From assembly GCF_900240315.1 (NCBI RefSeq), contig NZ_OEPZ01000006.1, positions 60,645 to 120,036 on the forward strand: a DNA stretch of 59,392 bases, read 5' to 3'. Of the stretch, positions 15,906 through 24,101 are shown one piece after another. The notes below the pieces were generated by a model that saw nothing but the letters and a program-made list of their open reading frames with translations, was not told the origin of the DNA and did not search any database. A program made the translations under genes and the position numbers. Origin of the DNA: Dorea phocaeensis (GTDB lineage Bacteria; Bacillota; Clostridia; Lachnospirales; Lachnospiraceae). Each line of letters starts with the position of its first letter. The first letter of the stretch is position 1.

Positions 15906-17690
15906 CTATATTTCTCTTGTGTATTCCAGAAGCCATACCCGCTCCTCTTCACTCAGATATGGCGATATCTCTTCATATACTTTCTTATGGTAGGCATTTA
16001 ACATGCGCTTCTCGTCCTCGCTCATCATTTCCGGCACAATCGCGTCCAAATCCATCGGCACAAGGGTAAGCGGTTCAAAATGCAAAAACTGCCCATATTC
16101 GTTCTGCTCTGCCTTTCGCACTAACAGCTCATTTTCCAAACGGATCCCGTGAGATCCTTCGATATAAATTCCCGGCTCGTCCGTAATCACCATTCCCTCT
16201 TCAAAGGCCGGCATTCCCCCGGGAACGCCCCTCCAGCGAAACGCAATCGGCCCCTCGTGGATGTTCAGAAGATAGCCAACACCGTGTCCAGTTCCATGCT
16301 TAAAATCCCGTCCCCTGTCCCAAAACGGCTTTCTGGAAAGGATGTCCAGATTCACACCCGTACACCCTTCCAAAAACTTTGCATTCGCCAGCGAAAGATT
16401 ACTGATCGCAACCAGCGTAAAGTCTTCCTTCATTTCCTGAGGAATCTCTCCCAAAGCATAAGTTCTCGTAATATCCGTAGATCCTTCATAAAATCCAGCT
16501 CCCGTATCCGTCAAAAACAACATCCCCGGCTTAAGCTCTTTGTCCGTCTCTTCTGTCGCCGAATAATGCACAATCGCCCCATGCTCTCCTGCCGCTGCGA
16601 TCGGATCAAAGCTTGGCCTGATAAAATGCTCCTGTCCTCTTCGGAATTCATCCAGCTTCTCAGAAGCGCTGATTTCCGTAATCCGCTCCGTTCCTACGTG
16701 TTCTTTCAGCCATTTCATAAATCGGATATGGCATACACTGTCCTTCATCTGAGCCTTTCTAATATTCGCAATCTCCACGGGATTCTTACGACACTTGAAC
16801 ATCACCTCTGGGTTAGCGGCTTCCACTACCGCCACACTACCTGGGATCTCCCGGTACAATGCATAGTTCATGCGCGCTCGATCCAGAAGGAGTGTCGTAT
16901 TCGTAAGCTTCCCTATCTCCCGGTAAATCTCTTCATATGCAAAAAATCGGACTCCCGCGCGGGCAAGTCTCGCCTTTAAGTCTTCTCCAAGCTTATCCGA
17001 ATCGATATAAAGCCTCACTTCCCTCATACTAATTAATGCATAAGCCAGCACCATCGGGAAAAATGAAATATCATTTCCTCGCAGATTCAAAAGCCATCCA
17101 ATATCGTCAAGTGTCGTCAAAACATGCCAATCTGCACCGACCTTTTCCATCTCCTTACGAACTCGCGCAAGCTTCTCTTCCACCGATTCACCCGCGTAGC
17201 ACACATCCAGCTCAAATGCCGGTTCCTTAGAAAGGGATGGCCGATTCGTCCAAATTCTGTCAATCAAATCACTTTCATATCGGATCGCACCACCCTTAGC
17301 GGTCACCATTTTCTCATATTCACAGCCATCCTCCATAGAGATCACACGCCCATCAAATCCAAGGACACCCTGATCCGGAAGCATCTTTCTTACATATTCC
17401 TTCAACGTAGGAACTCCCGGTTCTCCCATCTTCATCAATTGAATGGACATCCCTTTTAGTTCCTTTTCTGCCTGGATAAAATATCTGCCATCTGTAAAAA
17501 GAACAGCTTCCTCTGCTGTGATCACCGCCGTTCCTGCCGACCCTGTAAATCCGGTCAGATACTCCCTCGCATGAAAATAGTCTCCCACATATTCACTTTG
17601 GTGAAAATCAGCGGAAGGGACGACATAACAGTCTATCCCTTCCCGTCTCATTTCCACTCTTAACTTCTCAATTCTCTCTGCTGCCATCAT
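15906..17690 (-). CDS. pepP: Xaa-Pro aminopeptidase (M24, long form)
   Basis: A 594-aa aminopeptidase P of the long three-domain eukaryotic-like form: two N-terminal creatinase-like domains (about 1-150 and 160-310) and a C-terminal pita-bread domain (about 320-594). The dinuclear metal ligands are present: Asp in DTGAGFYEG, Asp in STDITRTY, His in HGTGHGVGYLL, Glu in ITDEPGIY and Glu in RLENELLV. It removes the N-terminal residue before proline and family members normally use Mn2+. It is the last gene of the unit headed by the Mn2+-riboswitch ATPase, 15 bases after the AI-2E-family gene. Confidence 0.93.
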   Translation of the reverse strand: MMAAERIEKLRVEMRREGIDCYVVPSADFHQSEYVGDYFHAREYLTGFTGSAGTAVITAEEAVLFTDGRYFIQAEKELKGMSIQLMKMGEPGVPTLKEYVRKMLPDQGVLGFDGRVISMEDGCEYEKMVTAKGGAIRYESDLIDRIWTNRPSLSKEPAFELDVCYAGESVEEKLARVRKEMEKVGADWHVLTTLDDIGWLLNLRGNDISFFPMVLAYALISMREVRLYIDSDKLGEDLKARLARAGVRFFAYEEIYREIGKLTNTTLLLDRARMNYALYREIPGSVAVVEAANPEVMFKCRKNPVEIANIRKAQMKDSVCHIRFMKWLKEHVGTERITEISASEKLDEFRRGQEHFIRPSFDPIAAAGEHGAIVHYSATEETDKELKPGMLFLTDTGAGFYEGSTDITRTYALGEIPQEMKEDFTLVAISNLSLANAKFLEGCTGVNLDILSRKPFWDRGRDFKHGTGHGVGYLLNIHEGPIAFRWRGVPGGMPAFEEGMVITDEPGIYIEGSHGIRLENELLVRKAEQNEYGQFLHFEPLTLVPMDLDAIVPEMMSEDEKRMLNAYHKKVYEEISPYLSEEERVWLLEYTREI

Positions 17691-17705
17691 CTTCGTCTTC
17701 CTTCC

Positions 17706-18866
17706 TCACACAATCTCTTCCGGAGAAATCTTCCGCTGCTTCAATTTCAGATACACAATCTCTCTAAATAAAGCGTACACGACAGAAACCAGCGGAATAA
17801 AGATCAACATTCCCACGATTCCCAGCAGATTTCCTCCAATCGTAACCGCAGCCAGTACCCAGATGGACGGCAGTCCCACCGAACTGCCCACCACATGAGG
17901 GTAAATAAGATTTCCTTCTATTTGCTGCAGTACCAAGAACATTACAATAAAGATCAGCGCCTTCACCGGGTCTACCATAAAGATCAAAAATGCTCCAACC
18001 ACACATCCAATAAACGCTCCGAAGATCGGAATCAATGCCGTAAACGCAATTAAGATTCCCACCAAAAGCGCATATGGCAGCTTCAAAATCGTCATCGTGA
18101 CTACGAACATACTTCCTAAGATCACCGCTTCCACACACTGTCCCGTCAGGAAACTAGAGAAAGTATTATAAGTCAGAGCCAATACTTCCAGCGTTGCCTC
18201 TGCACGCCCCTTTCTTGCAAATGCGAACAGCACCTTCTTAGCCTGTACAGACAGCTTCTCCTTCTGAAGCAGAATATATACTGCAAACACAAATGAAATA
18301 AAGAATGTTGTCAAACCGCTCACGATACTTCTCGCCGCCGTCAGCGTTGAATTCAACACGCTTCCAGCACCGTTTCGGAAGAAGTCTATCACTGCATTCA
18401 TAATCTTATTCCAGTCAAATTCCAGGCTGTTCACCCAATTCATAATCTCATCATTATTGTGAAACAGCTGATCTGCCCATTCCTGCACCTGCGGAATGAA
18501 CGCCTGAATACTTTTTCCCAATCCGGCAAATGTACTCGCAAGCTGCGGCAGCACTACGAACATGACAAGCCCAATCACTGCGATTACCGCAAACAGCACA
18601 ATCAGCATACTGACCGGTCTGGCAAGTTTCTTCATCCCTTTGGATTTCTCTCTTCGTTCTTCAGGAAAGAGGTGCCGCTCAATAAACGACATCGGCACAT
18701 TCAGGACGAAGGCAATTGCTCCGCCCAAAATAAATGGAAACAGGATACCAAATACGAATCCCAAAATATCAAATACCATCTCGTGTTTCCACAGGCATAC
18801 GATCACCAGCGCTGTAAACACAATCAGTCCTCTTATTTTCCTTATGGTATCACGATTTAACTCCAT
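17706..18866 (-). CDS. AI-2E family (PerM-like) membrane protein
   Basis: A 386-aa membrane protein; ATG 18866 has GGAGG with five-base spacing (a longer TTG reading is rejected). It has the family layout: N-terminal helices (about 15-50 and 85-115), a large extracytoplasmic region (about 120-200), then five closely packed helices to about 375, with GILIAFTALIPIFGAFIG and LQQIEGNLIYPHVVG typical of the family. Members include the AI-2 exporter TqsA and Na+/H+ antiporter-like proteins, so the substrate here is open. It sits 15 bases after the P-type ATPase, within the same riboswitch-controlled operon. Confidence 0.88.
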   Translation of the reverse strand: MELNRDTIRKIRGLIVFTALVIVCLWKHEMVFDILGFVFGILFPFILGGAIAFVLNVPMSFIERHLFPEERREKSKGMKKLARPVSMLIVLFAVIAVIGLVMFVVLPQLASTFAGLGKSIQAFIPQVQEWADQLFHNNDEIMNWVNSLEFDWNKIMNAVIDFFRNGAGSVLNSTLTAARSIVSGLTTFFISFVFAVYILLQKEKLSVQAKKVLFAFARKGRAEATLEVLALTYNTFSSFLTGQCVEAVILGSMFVVTMTILKLPYALLVGILIAFTALIPIFGAFIGCVVGAFLIFMVDPVKALIFIVMFLVLQQIEGNLIYPHVVGSSVGLPSIWVLAAVTIGGNLLGIVGMLIFIPLVSVVYALFREIVYLKLKQRKISPEEIV

Positions 18867-18881
18867 GAAGTCCTCCAATCC

Positions 18882-21428
18882 TTATTTTTCTTTCCGTGTA
18901 CGGATCCATTTCAGAATCTGGATGATTGGCAGATTCAAAAGTGCAAGACCATATACGGTAAAGAGCTGTCCCATACTCAGGGTAGCCACCTTAAAGATAC
19001 CGTGAAGCGCCGGAATTGTCAGCACACCGGTAATCAATACCAGACCGATTAAGAATGCTCCGATCAGGTAAATATTATTGAAAAATTTCTTCGTAAAAAT
19101 CACCGGCTTCTTTGCCTTACAGTTGAATCCATGTACCAAACGGCTTGTACACAGCGTACCAAATGCCATGGTACTTGCAAGCAGCGCACCGCCGCTGTTT
19201 AATCCAATCAGGAACGCAATCATCGTCATCACGCCGATGCTTAAACCTTCTGTTCCGATGCTCAGAAGATAATCCTTCGTCAGAATCGATTCATTCATCG
19301 GACGCGGTTTCTCATTCATTACATCTTTGCTGTGAGGCTCTAATCCCAATGCAATCGCCGGAAGACTGTCTGTCAGCAGGTTAATAAAGAGCAAATGCAC
19401 CGGGGCAAATGGAACCGGAAGTCCTGCGATGGACGCATACAGTACCGCAAGAATCGCTCCAAAGTTACCAGATAACAGGAACTGAATAGAATTCTTGATA
19501 TTCTGATAAATATTTCGTCCATTTTCCACTGCTTTAACAATAGTTGCAAAATTATCATCTGTCAATACCATTGCAGCGGCATCCTTGGAAACTTCACTTC
19601 CTGTAATTCCCATTGCCACACCGATGTCTGCCTGTTTTAAAGCCGGCGCGTCATTGACACCGTCTCCGGTCATCGCCACGATATTGCCTTTCTCCTGCCA
19701 TGCACGTACGATACGGATCTTATGCTCCGGTGATACTCTGGCGTAGACGGAGATTCCTTCTACGAAGCTTTTTAACTCTTCATCGGACATGTCCTCGATC
19801 ACAGCGCCCTCACAGGCCTCAGACTCATCCTTCAAGATCCCGATTCTCTTTGCAATAGCTGCCGCTGTAATCTTGTGATCGCCGGTAATCATAATCGGCT
19901 TAATGCCTGCGCGGATACATTCTGCTACGGCTGCCTTTGATTCCTCACGCGGCGGATCCATCATAGAAATCAATCCTAAGAAGATCAGATCCTGCTCATC
20001 TTCCAGTCCCAATGTTTCCTGCCCTTTTAGCTCTTTATAGGCAAATGCCAGCACGCGGAGTCCGCCTCTGGAAAATTCCAAGTTCTGCGCCTCGATTTTC
20101 TCTTTGTCTTCTTTCGTCAGTTCTCTTACAGTATCGCCAATTCGGATGGAAGTCATACGAGTCAGAAGCACGTCTACCGCTCCTTTGACGATCATGGTCT
20201 GCTGTCCCTGAAGTGTATGCACCGTAGACATCAGCTTTCTGTCACTGTCAAACGGAATCTCCAGCTGTCTTGGATACTGTGCTCTAACATCCGCAGCTTC
20301 TCTTCCCAACTTACTTCCCAGATTAATAAGAGCCGTCTCTGTCGGATCTCCAATCTCCTGTCCGTCTGCATTAGTGGAATCATTGCAAAGGATACTGCTC
20401 GTAAGCAGACGCTCCTGATTGCCGTCTGCAAGATCAATATCTGCTGCAGCAATCCGTTTCTCATCTACATAGTAATCTTCTACCGTCATCTTATTCTGGG
20501 TCAGCGTACCCGTTTTATCAGAGCAGACGATAGACACACTTCCCAGTCCCTCTACAGCCTGCAGTTTTCGGATGATGGCGTGTTCTTTCGCCATTTTCTG
20601 AGTACCAAATGACAATACAATCGTTACAATCGAGCTTAACGCTTCCGGAATCGCAGCTACCGCAAGGGCTACTGCAAACAGGAACGCATCCACTGCGGAA
20701 CCACCGCGGATCACATTGATTCCGAATAAGATTCCACAGAAAATCAAAATAATAATCGACAATTTCTTTCCAAACTCATCCAGGTTGATCTGAAGAGGCG
20801 TCCGCTTTTCAGAGGTTGTCTTAAGAAGCTTCGCAATCTTTCCGACCTCTGTCTCCATACCGATCGCCGTCACTTCACAGGTCGCACGCCCATAAGTTGC
20901 AAAGCTTCCTGAGAATACCCGGTTGGTCTGATCTCCAAGGGCTGCGCCTTCCGGAACTTCATCAAGAGACTTCTCAACAGATAAGCTTTCTCCCGTCAGC
21001 GCACTTTCGTCCACCTTCAGGCTTGCACACTCTAATAATTTTCCATCAGCCGGGATACAGTCTCCCGCCTCAATGATCACTTCATCCCCGATGGTTACCT
21101 CTCTAGATGGAATCTGCATCAGCACACCGTCACGGATGACCTTTGCCTCCGGTGCAGACAGCTTCTTCAAACTATTCAATGACTGCTCTGCTTTTACCGT
21201 CTGTACGGTTCCAAGGATCGCATTCACCGTAATTACCACAAAGATTACGATAGAACTCTCCGCATCTCCCAGAAATCCCGATACCACAGCTGCAATAATC
21301 AGAATGATTACCAGAAAGTCCTTGAACTGCTCCAGAAAAATCTGAAGAGTGCTTTTCTTCTTGCCTTCTACAAGCTCGTTAAATCCATACTTTTCTTGGT
21401 TTTTCTTTGCCTGTTCACTTGTTAACAT
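18882..21428 (-). CDS. P-type cation ATPase, probable Mn2+/Ca2+ exporter
   Basis: An 848-aa P2-type ATPase, full length. Visible features are the actuator loop with ALTGES (about residue 145-155), the M4 ion site AAIPEALSSIVTIV (about 265-280), the phosphorylation motif DKTGTLT with Asp304, MITGDH, and the hinge MTGDGVNDAPALK; helices M5-M10 fill the last 200 residues. PEALSS replaces the PEGLPA common in SERCA-type calcium pumps, and similar pumps are found behind yybP-ykoY riboswitches. The leader here carries such an Mn2+-sensing RNA, so Mn2+ export is the favoured function, with Ca2+ as the alternative. First gene of a three-gene operon. Confidence 0.92.
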   Translation of the reverse strand: MLTSEQAKKNQEKYGFNELVEGKKKSTLQIFLEQFKDFLVIILIIAAVVSGFLGDAESSIVIFVVITVNAILGTVQTVKAEQSLNSLKKLSAPEAKVIRDGVLMQIPSREVTIGDEVIIEAGDCIPADGKLLECASLKVDESALTGESLSVEKSLDEVPEGAALGDQTNRVFSGSFATYGRATCEVTAIGMETEVGKIAKLLKTTSEKRTPLQINLDEFGKKLSIIILIFCGILFGINVIRGGSAVDAFLFAVALAVAAIPEALSSIVTIVLSFGTQKMAKEHAIIRKLQAVEGLGSVSIVCSDKTGTLTQNKMTVEDYYVDEKRIAAADIDLADGNQERLLTSSILCNDSTNADGQEIGDPTETALINLGSKLGREAADVRAQYPRQLEIPFDSDRKLMSTVHTLQGQQTMIVKGAVDVLLTRMTSIRIGDTVRELTKEDKEKIEAQNLEFSRGGLRVLAFAYKELKGQETLGLEDEQDLIFLGLISMMDPPREESKAAVAECIRAGIKPIMITGDHKITAAAIAKRIGILKDESEACEGAVIEDMSDEELKSFVEGISVYARVSPEHKIRIVRAWQEKGNIVAMTGDGVNDAPALKQADIGVAMGITGSEVSKDAAAMVLTDDNFATIVKAVENGRNIYQNIKNSIQFLLSGNFGAILAVLYASIAGLPVPFAPVHLLFINLLTDSLPAIALGLEPHSKDVMNEKPRPMNESILTKDYLLSIGTEGLSIGVMTMIAFLIGLNSGGALLASTMAFGTLCTSRLVHGFNCKAKKPVIFTKKFFNNIYLIGAFLIGLVLITGVLTIPALHGIFKVATLSMGQLFTVYGLALLNLPIIQILKWIRTRKEK

Positions 21429-21454
21429 TTGTTTTCCTCACTTTCCTGCAATAG

Positions 21455-21500
21455 AAAAAGAGACTCCTATTGCATATATTTTCTATGCAATAAAAGTCTC
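21455..21500 (-). terminator. Riboswitch-controlled terminator before the ATPase
   Basis: On the minus strand GAGACT (21500-21495) pairs with AGTCTC (21465-21460) and TATTGCATA pairs with TATGCAATA inside it, followed by five T at 21459-21455. Its upstream arm contains CTTTTATT (21496-21489), which also forms P1 of the riboswitch, so the two structures exclude each other and ligand binding should switch expression ON. Confidence 0.85.
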
Positions 21501-21600
21501 ACTATTTCATTACGATACGGATGATCTCTCATCGTATTGACGACATCGCAAACGCTGATTACTCATTTCCTATCAGCGCAAGTTACTCCCTTTTATTATT
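21488..21600 (-). promoter_or_regulatory. yybP-ykoY manganese riboswitch
   Basis: The minus-strand leader reads AATAAAAGGGAGTAAC (from 21597), then a hairpin with GCGCTGAT/ATCAGCG arms, GATGTCGTCAATACG (GTCGTCA at 21544-21538), a second hairpin ending CGTATCG, and GAGACTTTTATT. These match the conserved AAGGGGAGUA, GUCGUCA and AGAC(C/U)UUU blocks of the yybP-ykoY RNA, which binds Mn2+. P1 pairs AATAAAAG (21597-21590) with CTTTTATT (21496-21489). Confidence 0.85.
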
Positions 21601-21604
21601 CCAT

Positions 21605-21633
21605 AATATACAGGAAAATATACACGCTGTCAA
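21605..21633 (-). promoter_or_regulatory. Promoter of the riboswitch-ATPase operon
   Basis: TTGACA at 21633-21628, 17-base spacer, TATATT at 21610-21605: near-consensus sigma-A. The predicted start (about 21598) coincides with the 5' base of riboswitch helix P1. Confidence 0.85.
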
Positions 21634-21663
21634 TATTTTATCTATATACAATTGTAAAACTAT

Positions 21664-21707
21664 TATTAAAAGAAGCAGGCTCCCCCCTCATTGGAAACCT
21701 GCTTCTT
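21664..21707 (-). terminator. Terminator of the arabinose operon
   Basis: AAGAAGCAGG (minus, 21707-21698) pairs with CCTGCTTCTT (21679-21670), followed by TTAATAATAG. It lies 36 bases after the stop of the last gene of the transport/catabolism unit and directly upstream of the ATPase promoter. Confidence 0.85.
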
Positions 21708-21742
21708 CCTCTCTATATATTATCTTTGGTATTGGCTAAATC

Positions 21743-23227
21743 TTATCCCCATGGATTCTCAGTTGGGTACTTCACGCCTGCTGGCTGGTTGTATCCGATC
21801 TCTTCTACTGGAACTCCGATGTACTTAAATACTTCGTAAAGAGCTTTTCCATGGTGTCCGAATGCAACGGCTCCGTGATGTGGATATCCACCCTCGATCA
21901 GTACGTGACGGTAGAATCTTCCCATCTCCGGAATTGCGAAAATACCGATAGAACCGAAGGAACGTGTTGCTACTGGAAGGATCTCTCCATTTGCAATGTA
22001 TCCGCGCAGAATGTTATCTGCTGTGCTCTGCAGACGGAAGAATGTGATATCTCCAGGCATGATATCTCCTTCTAAGGTTCCCTGTGTTACCTCTTCTGGA
22101 AGTGTTCTTGCCATGATCACCTGATACTTCATCTCTCCGCAGCAGATCTTGCTTGATGCTGTATTTCCGCAGTGGAATGCCATAAAGGTATCTTTGTGTG
22201 TATAATCGAATTTTCCTTCAATCTCAGATTTGTACATATCTGCAGGAACAGAGTTGTTGATATCAAGGAGTGTTACTGCATCCTGGCTGACAACAGTTCC
22301 GATGAACTCGCTGAGAGCTCCGTAGATATCTACCTCACAGGATACTGGGATTCCCTGAGATGCCAAACGGCTGTTTACATAACATGGAACGAATCCAAAC
22401 TGTGTCTGGAATGCAGGCCAGCATTTTCCTGCGATTGTTACATATTTGCGGTATCCTCTGTGCTCCTCTACCCAGTCTTTCAGTGTCAGTTCGTACTGAG
22501 CCAGCTTGGTCAGGATCTCTGGTTTCTTGTTTCCAGTTCCTAATTCTTCTTCCATCTCTTTCACAACAGCCGGGATTCTCTCGTCTCCTGCATGCTTGTT
22601 GAATGCTTCAAAGAGGTCAAGCTCAGAGTTCTCTTCGATCTCTACGCCTAAGTTGTAAAGCTGTTTGATTGGCGCGTTACATGCTAAGAAGTTTAACGGT
22701 CTTGGTCCAAAGCTGATGATCTTTAAGTTCTGAAGACCTTCTACAGCACGTGCGATTGGAAGGAAGTCGTGAATCATGTCTGCACACTCTTCAGCTGTTC
22801 CAACCGGATACTCTGGGATATATGCTTTTACGTTACGAAGCTTTAAGTTGTAGCTTGCGTTCAGCATTCCACAGTATGCATCTCCACGTCCCTGAATCAG
22901 GTTGTCTCCAGATTCCTCAGCTGCTGCAACGAACATCTTTGGTCCATCGAAATGTTTTGCAAGCAATGTCTCGGAAATCTCTGGTCCGAAGTTTCCAAGG
23001 TATACACAAAGTGCGTTACATCCTGCATTCTTGATATCCTCTAATGCCTGAACCATATGAATCTCGCTCTCTACGATACATACTGGACACTCATAAATAT
23101 CTGCCTCATCGTATTTTGCCTTGTATGCGTCTACTAATGCTTTTCTTCTGTTTACGGAAAGACTCTCCGGGAAACAGTCACGGCTTACTGCCACGATACC
23201 TACTTTAATTTTTGGAATGTTAATCAT
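21743..23227 (-). CDS. L-fucose/L-arabinose isomerase-like protein
   Basis: A 494-aa protein of the FucI/AraA-like fold (L-fucose isomerase N- and C-terminal domain families). Visible are an N-terminal Rossmann-type part (KVGIVAVSRDCFPESL, ALCVYLGNFGPEI), a middle FGPRPLNFLACNAPI and a C-terminal part with EVDIYGALSEF, LDINN, FHCGNT and HHGAVAFGHHGKAL. Acidic and His residues in the last segments fit the Mn-dependent ketol-isomerase site. It is the last gene of the L-arabinose operon, although a bona fide AraA is present four genes upstream, so it may act on another released sugar or on L-arabinose itself. Substrate unknown. Confidence 0.75.
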   Translation of the reverse strand: MINIPKIKVGIVAVSRDCFPESLSVNRRKALVDAYKAKYDEADIYECPVCIVESEIHMVQALEDIKNAGCNALCVYLGNFGPEISETLLAKHFDGPKMFVAAAEESGDNLIQGRGDAYCGMLNASYNLKLRNVKAYIPEYPVGTAEECADMIHDFLPIARAVEGLQNLKIISFGPRPLNFLACNAPIKQLYNLGVEIEENSELDLFEAFNKHAGDERIPAVVKEMEEELGTGNKKPEILTKLAQYELTLKDWVEEHRGYRKYVTIAGKCWPAFQTQFGFVPCYVNSRLASQGIPVSCEVDIYGALSEFIGTVVSQDAVTLLDINNSVPADMYKSEIEGKFDYTHKDTFMAFHCGNTASSKICCGEMKYQVIMARTLPEEVTQGTLEGDIMPGDITFFRLQSTADNILRGYIANGEILPVATRSFGSIGIFAIPEMGRFYRHVLIEGGYPHHGAVAFGHHGKALYEVFKYIGVPVEEIGYNQPAGVKYPTENPWG

Positions 23228-23259
23228 TGTTGTTATCTCCTTTTTCCTTATTTTTATAT

Positions 23260-23278
23260 ACAGGGAATGATTCCCTGT
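23260..23278. other. Intercistronic stem-loop after araD
   Basis: ACAGGGAA and TTCCCTGT form a perfect 8-bp stem with a three-base loop, in the 79-base gap between araD and the isomerase-like gene. No T-run follows, so an RNA-processing or stability element is more likely than a terminator. Confidence 0.55.
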
Positions 23279-23306
23279 CTCCTATCCCTCTTGTCTGAAC
23301 AGTCTT

Positions 23307-24008
23307 TTACTTTCCCGGCTGTCCATAATAAGCATTTGCTCCATGTTTTCTGTAGTAATGCTTATCCTGTAACTCCTGTGGAGCCGGCTCATTCTGTGGA
23401 TTGATCATCTCACAGCGAGCTGCCATCTTAGCAACTTCTTCCAGTACAACTGCGTTATGTACCGCTTCGTGTGCATCTTTTCCCCATGTAAATGGTCCGT
23501 GGTTCTTGCACAGAACGGCTGGTGTCGCCTCGTAATCCCGTCCCTGACGCTCGAATTCATCTGCGATCAGTACGCCGGTATTCTTCTCATATGCCTCGTC
23601 AATCTCTTCTTTGGTCAGATTTCTGACGCATGGCACTTCACCGTACAGATAGTCTGCGTGAGTCGTTCCGTAACATGGAATTCCTCTGCCTGCCTGAGCC
23701 CAGCTTGTTGCCCATGGAGAGTGTGTATGTACGACTCCGCCAATGTTCGGGAAGCGGTTGTAGAGTTCTACATGAGTTGCAGTATCAGAAGATGGATTAT
23801 ATTCTCCTTCTACTTTATTCCCATCTAAGTCTACGACTACCATGTCTTCCGGTTTTAACTCGTCATATTCCACGCCACTTGGCTTGATTACGAACAATCC
23901 CTTTTCACGATCAATTCCGCTGACATTTCCCCAGGTAAATGTTACCAGACCGTATTTTGGAAGAAGCATGTTCGCTTCATAGACTTCTTTCTTTAATTCT
24001 TCCAGCAT
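23307..24008 (-). CDS. araD: L-ribulose-5-phosphate 4-epimerase
   Basis: A 233-aa class II aldolase-family epimerase converting L-ribulose-5-phosphate to D-xylulose-5-phosphate. ATG 24008 is preceded by AGAAGGTGA with seven-base spacing. Motifs are GNVSGID (about 30-36), [11 protein letters not shown] (phosphate loop), [12 protein letters not shown] (zinc His pair about 93-98), [13 protein letters not shown], and NHGPFTWG with a further zinc His (about 170). Length matches AraD (231-233 aa). Fifth of the catabolic genes of the operon, after araA and the kinase. Confidence 0.95.
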   Translation of the reverse strand: MLEELKKEVYEANMLLPKYGLVTFTWGNVSGIDREKGLFVIKPSGVEYDELKPEDMVVVDLDGNKVEGEYNPSSDTATHVELYNRFPNIGGVVHTHSPWATSWAQAGRGIPCYGTTHADYLYGEVPCVRNLTKEEIDEAYEKNTGVLIADEFERQGRDYEATPAVLCKNHGPFTWGKDAHEAVHNAVVLEEVAKMAARCEMINPQNEPAPQELQDKHYYRKHGANAYYGQPGK

Positions 24009-24035
24009 GTTTGTCACCTTCTCTTTTCTTTTTTC

Positions 24036-24059
24036 GGCTGCGCTGTTTCCTGCGCAGCC
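24036..24059. other. Intercistronic stem-loop before araD
   Basis: GGCTGCGC and GCGCAGCC form a perfect 8-bp GC-rich stem with an eight-base loop in the 93-base kinase-araD gap. It has no T-run on the minus strand and ends 27 bases before the araD start codon. Confidence 0.6.
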
Positions 24060-24101
24060 CTGCTCTTTTATAAGCGTTTTTAAAACAAGAATTTTCGATT
24101 C

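Noticed and set aside
21521-21839. Small plus-strand ORFs upstream of the ATPase
   Set aside because: They are antisense to the yybP-ykoY riboswitch and the operon terminator and have no ribosome sites.
24060-24101. cre-like catabolite repression site (AAAAACGCTTAT)
   Set aside because: Only a partial match to the consensus and located inside the operon between kinase and araD, not at a promoter.
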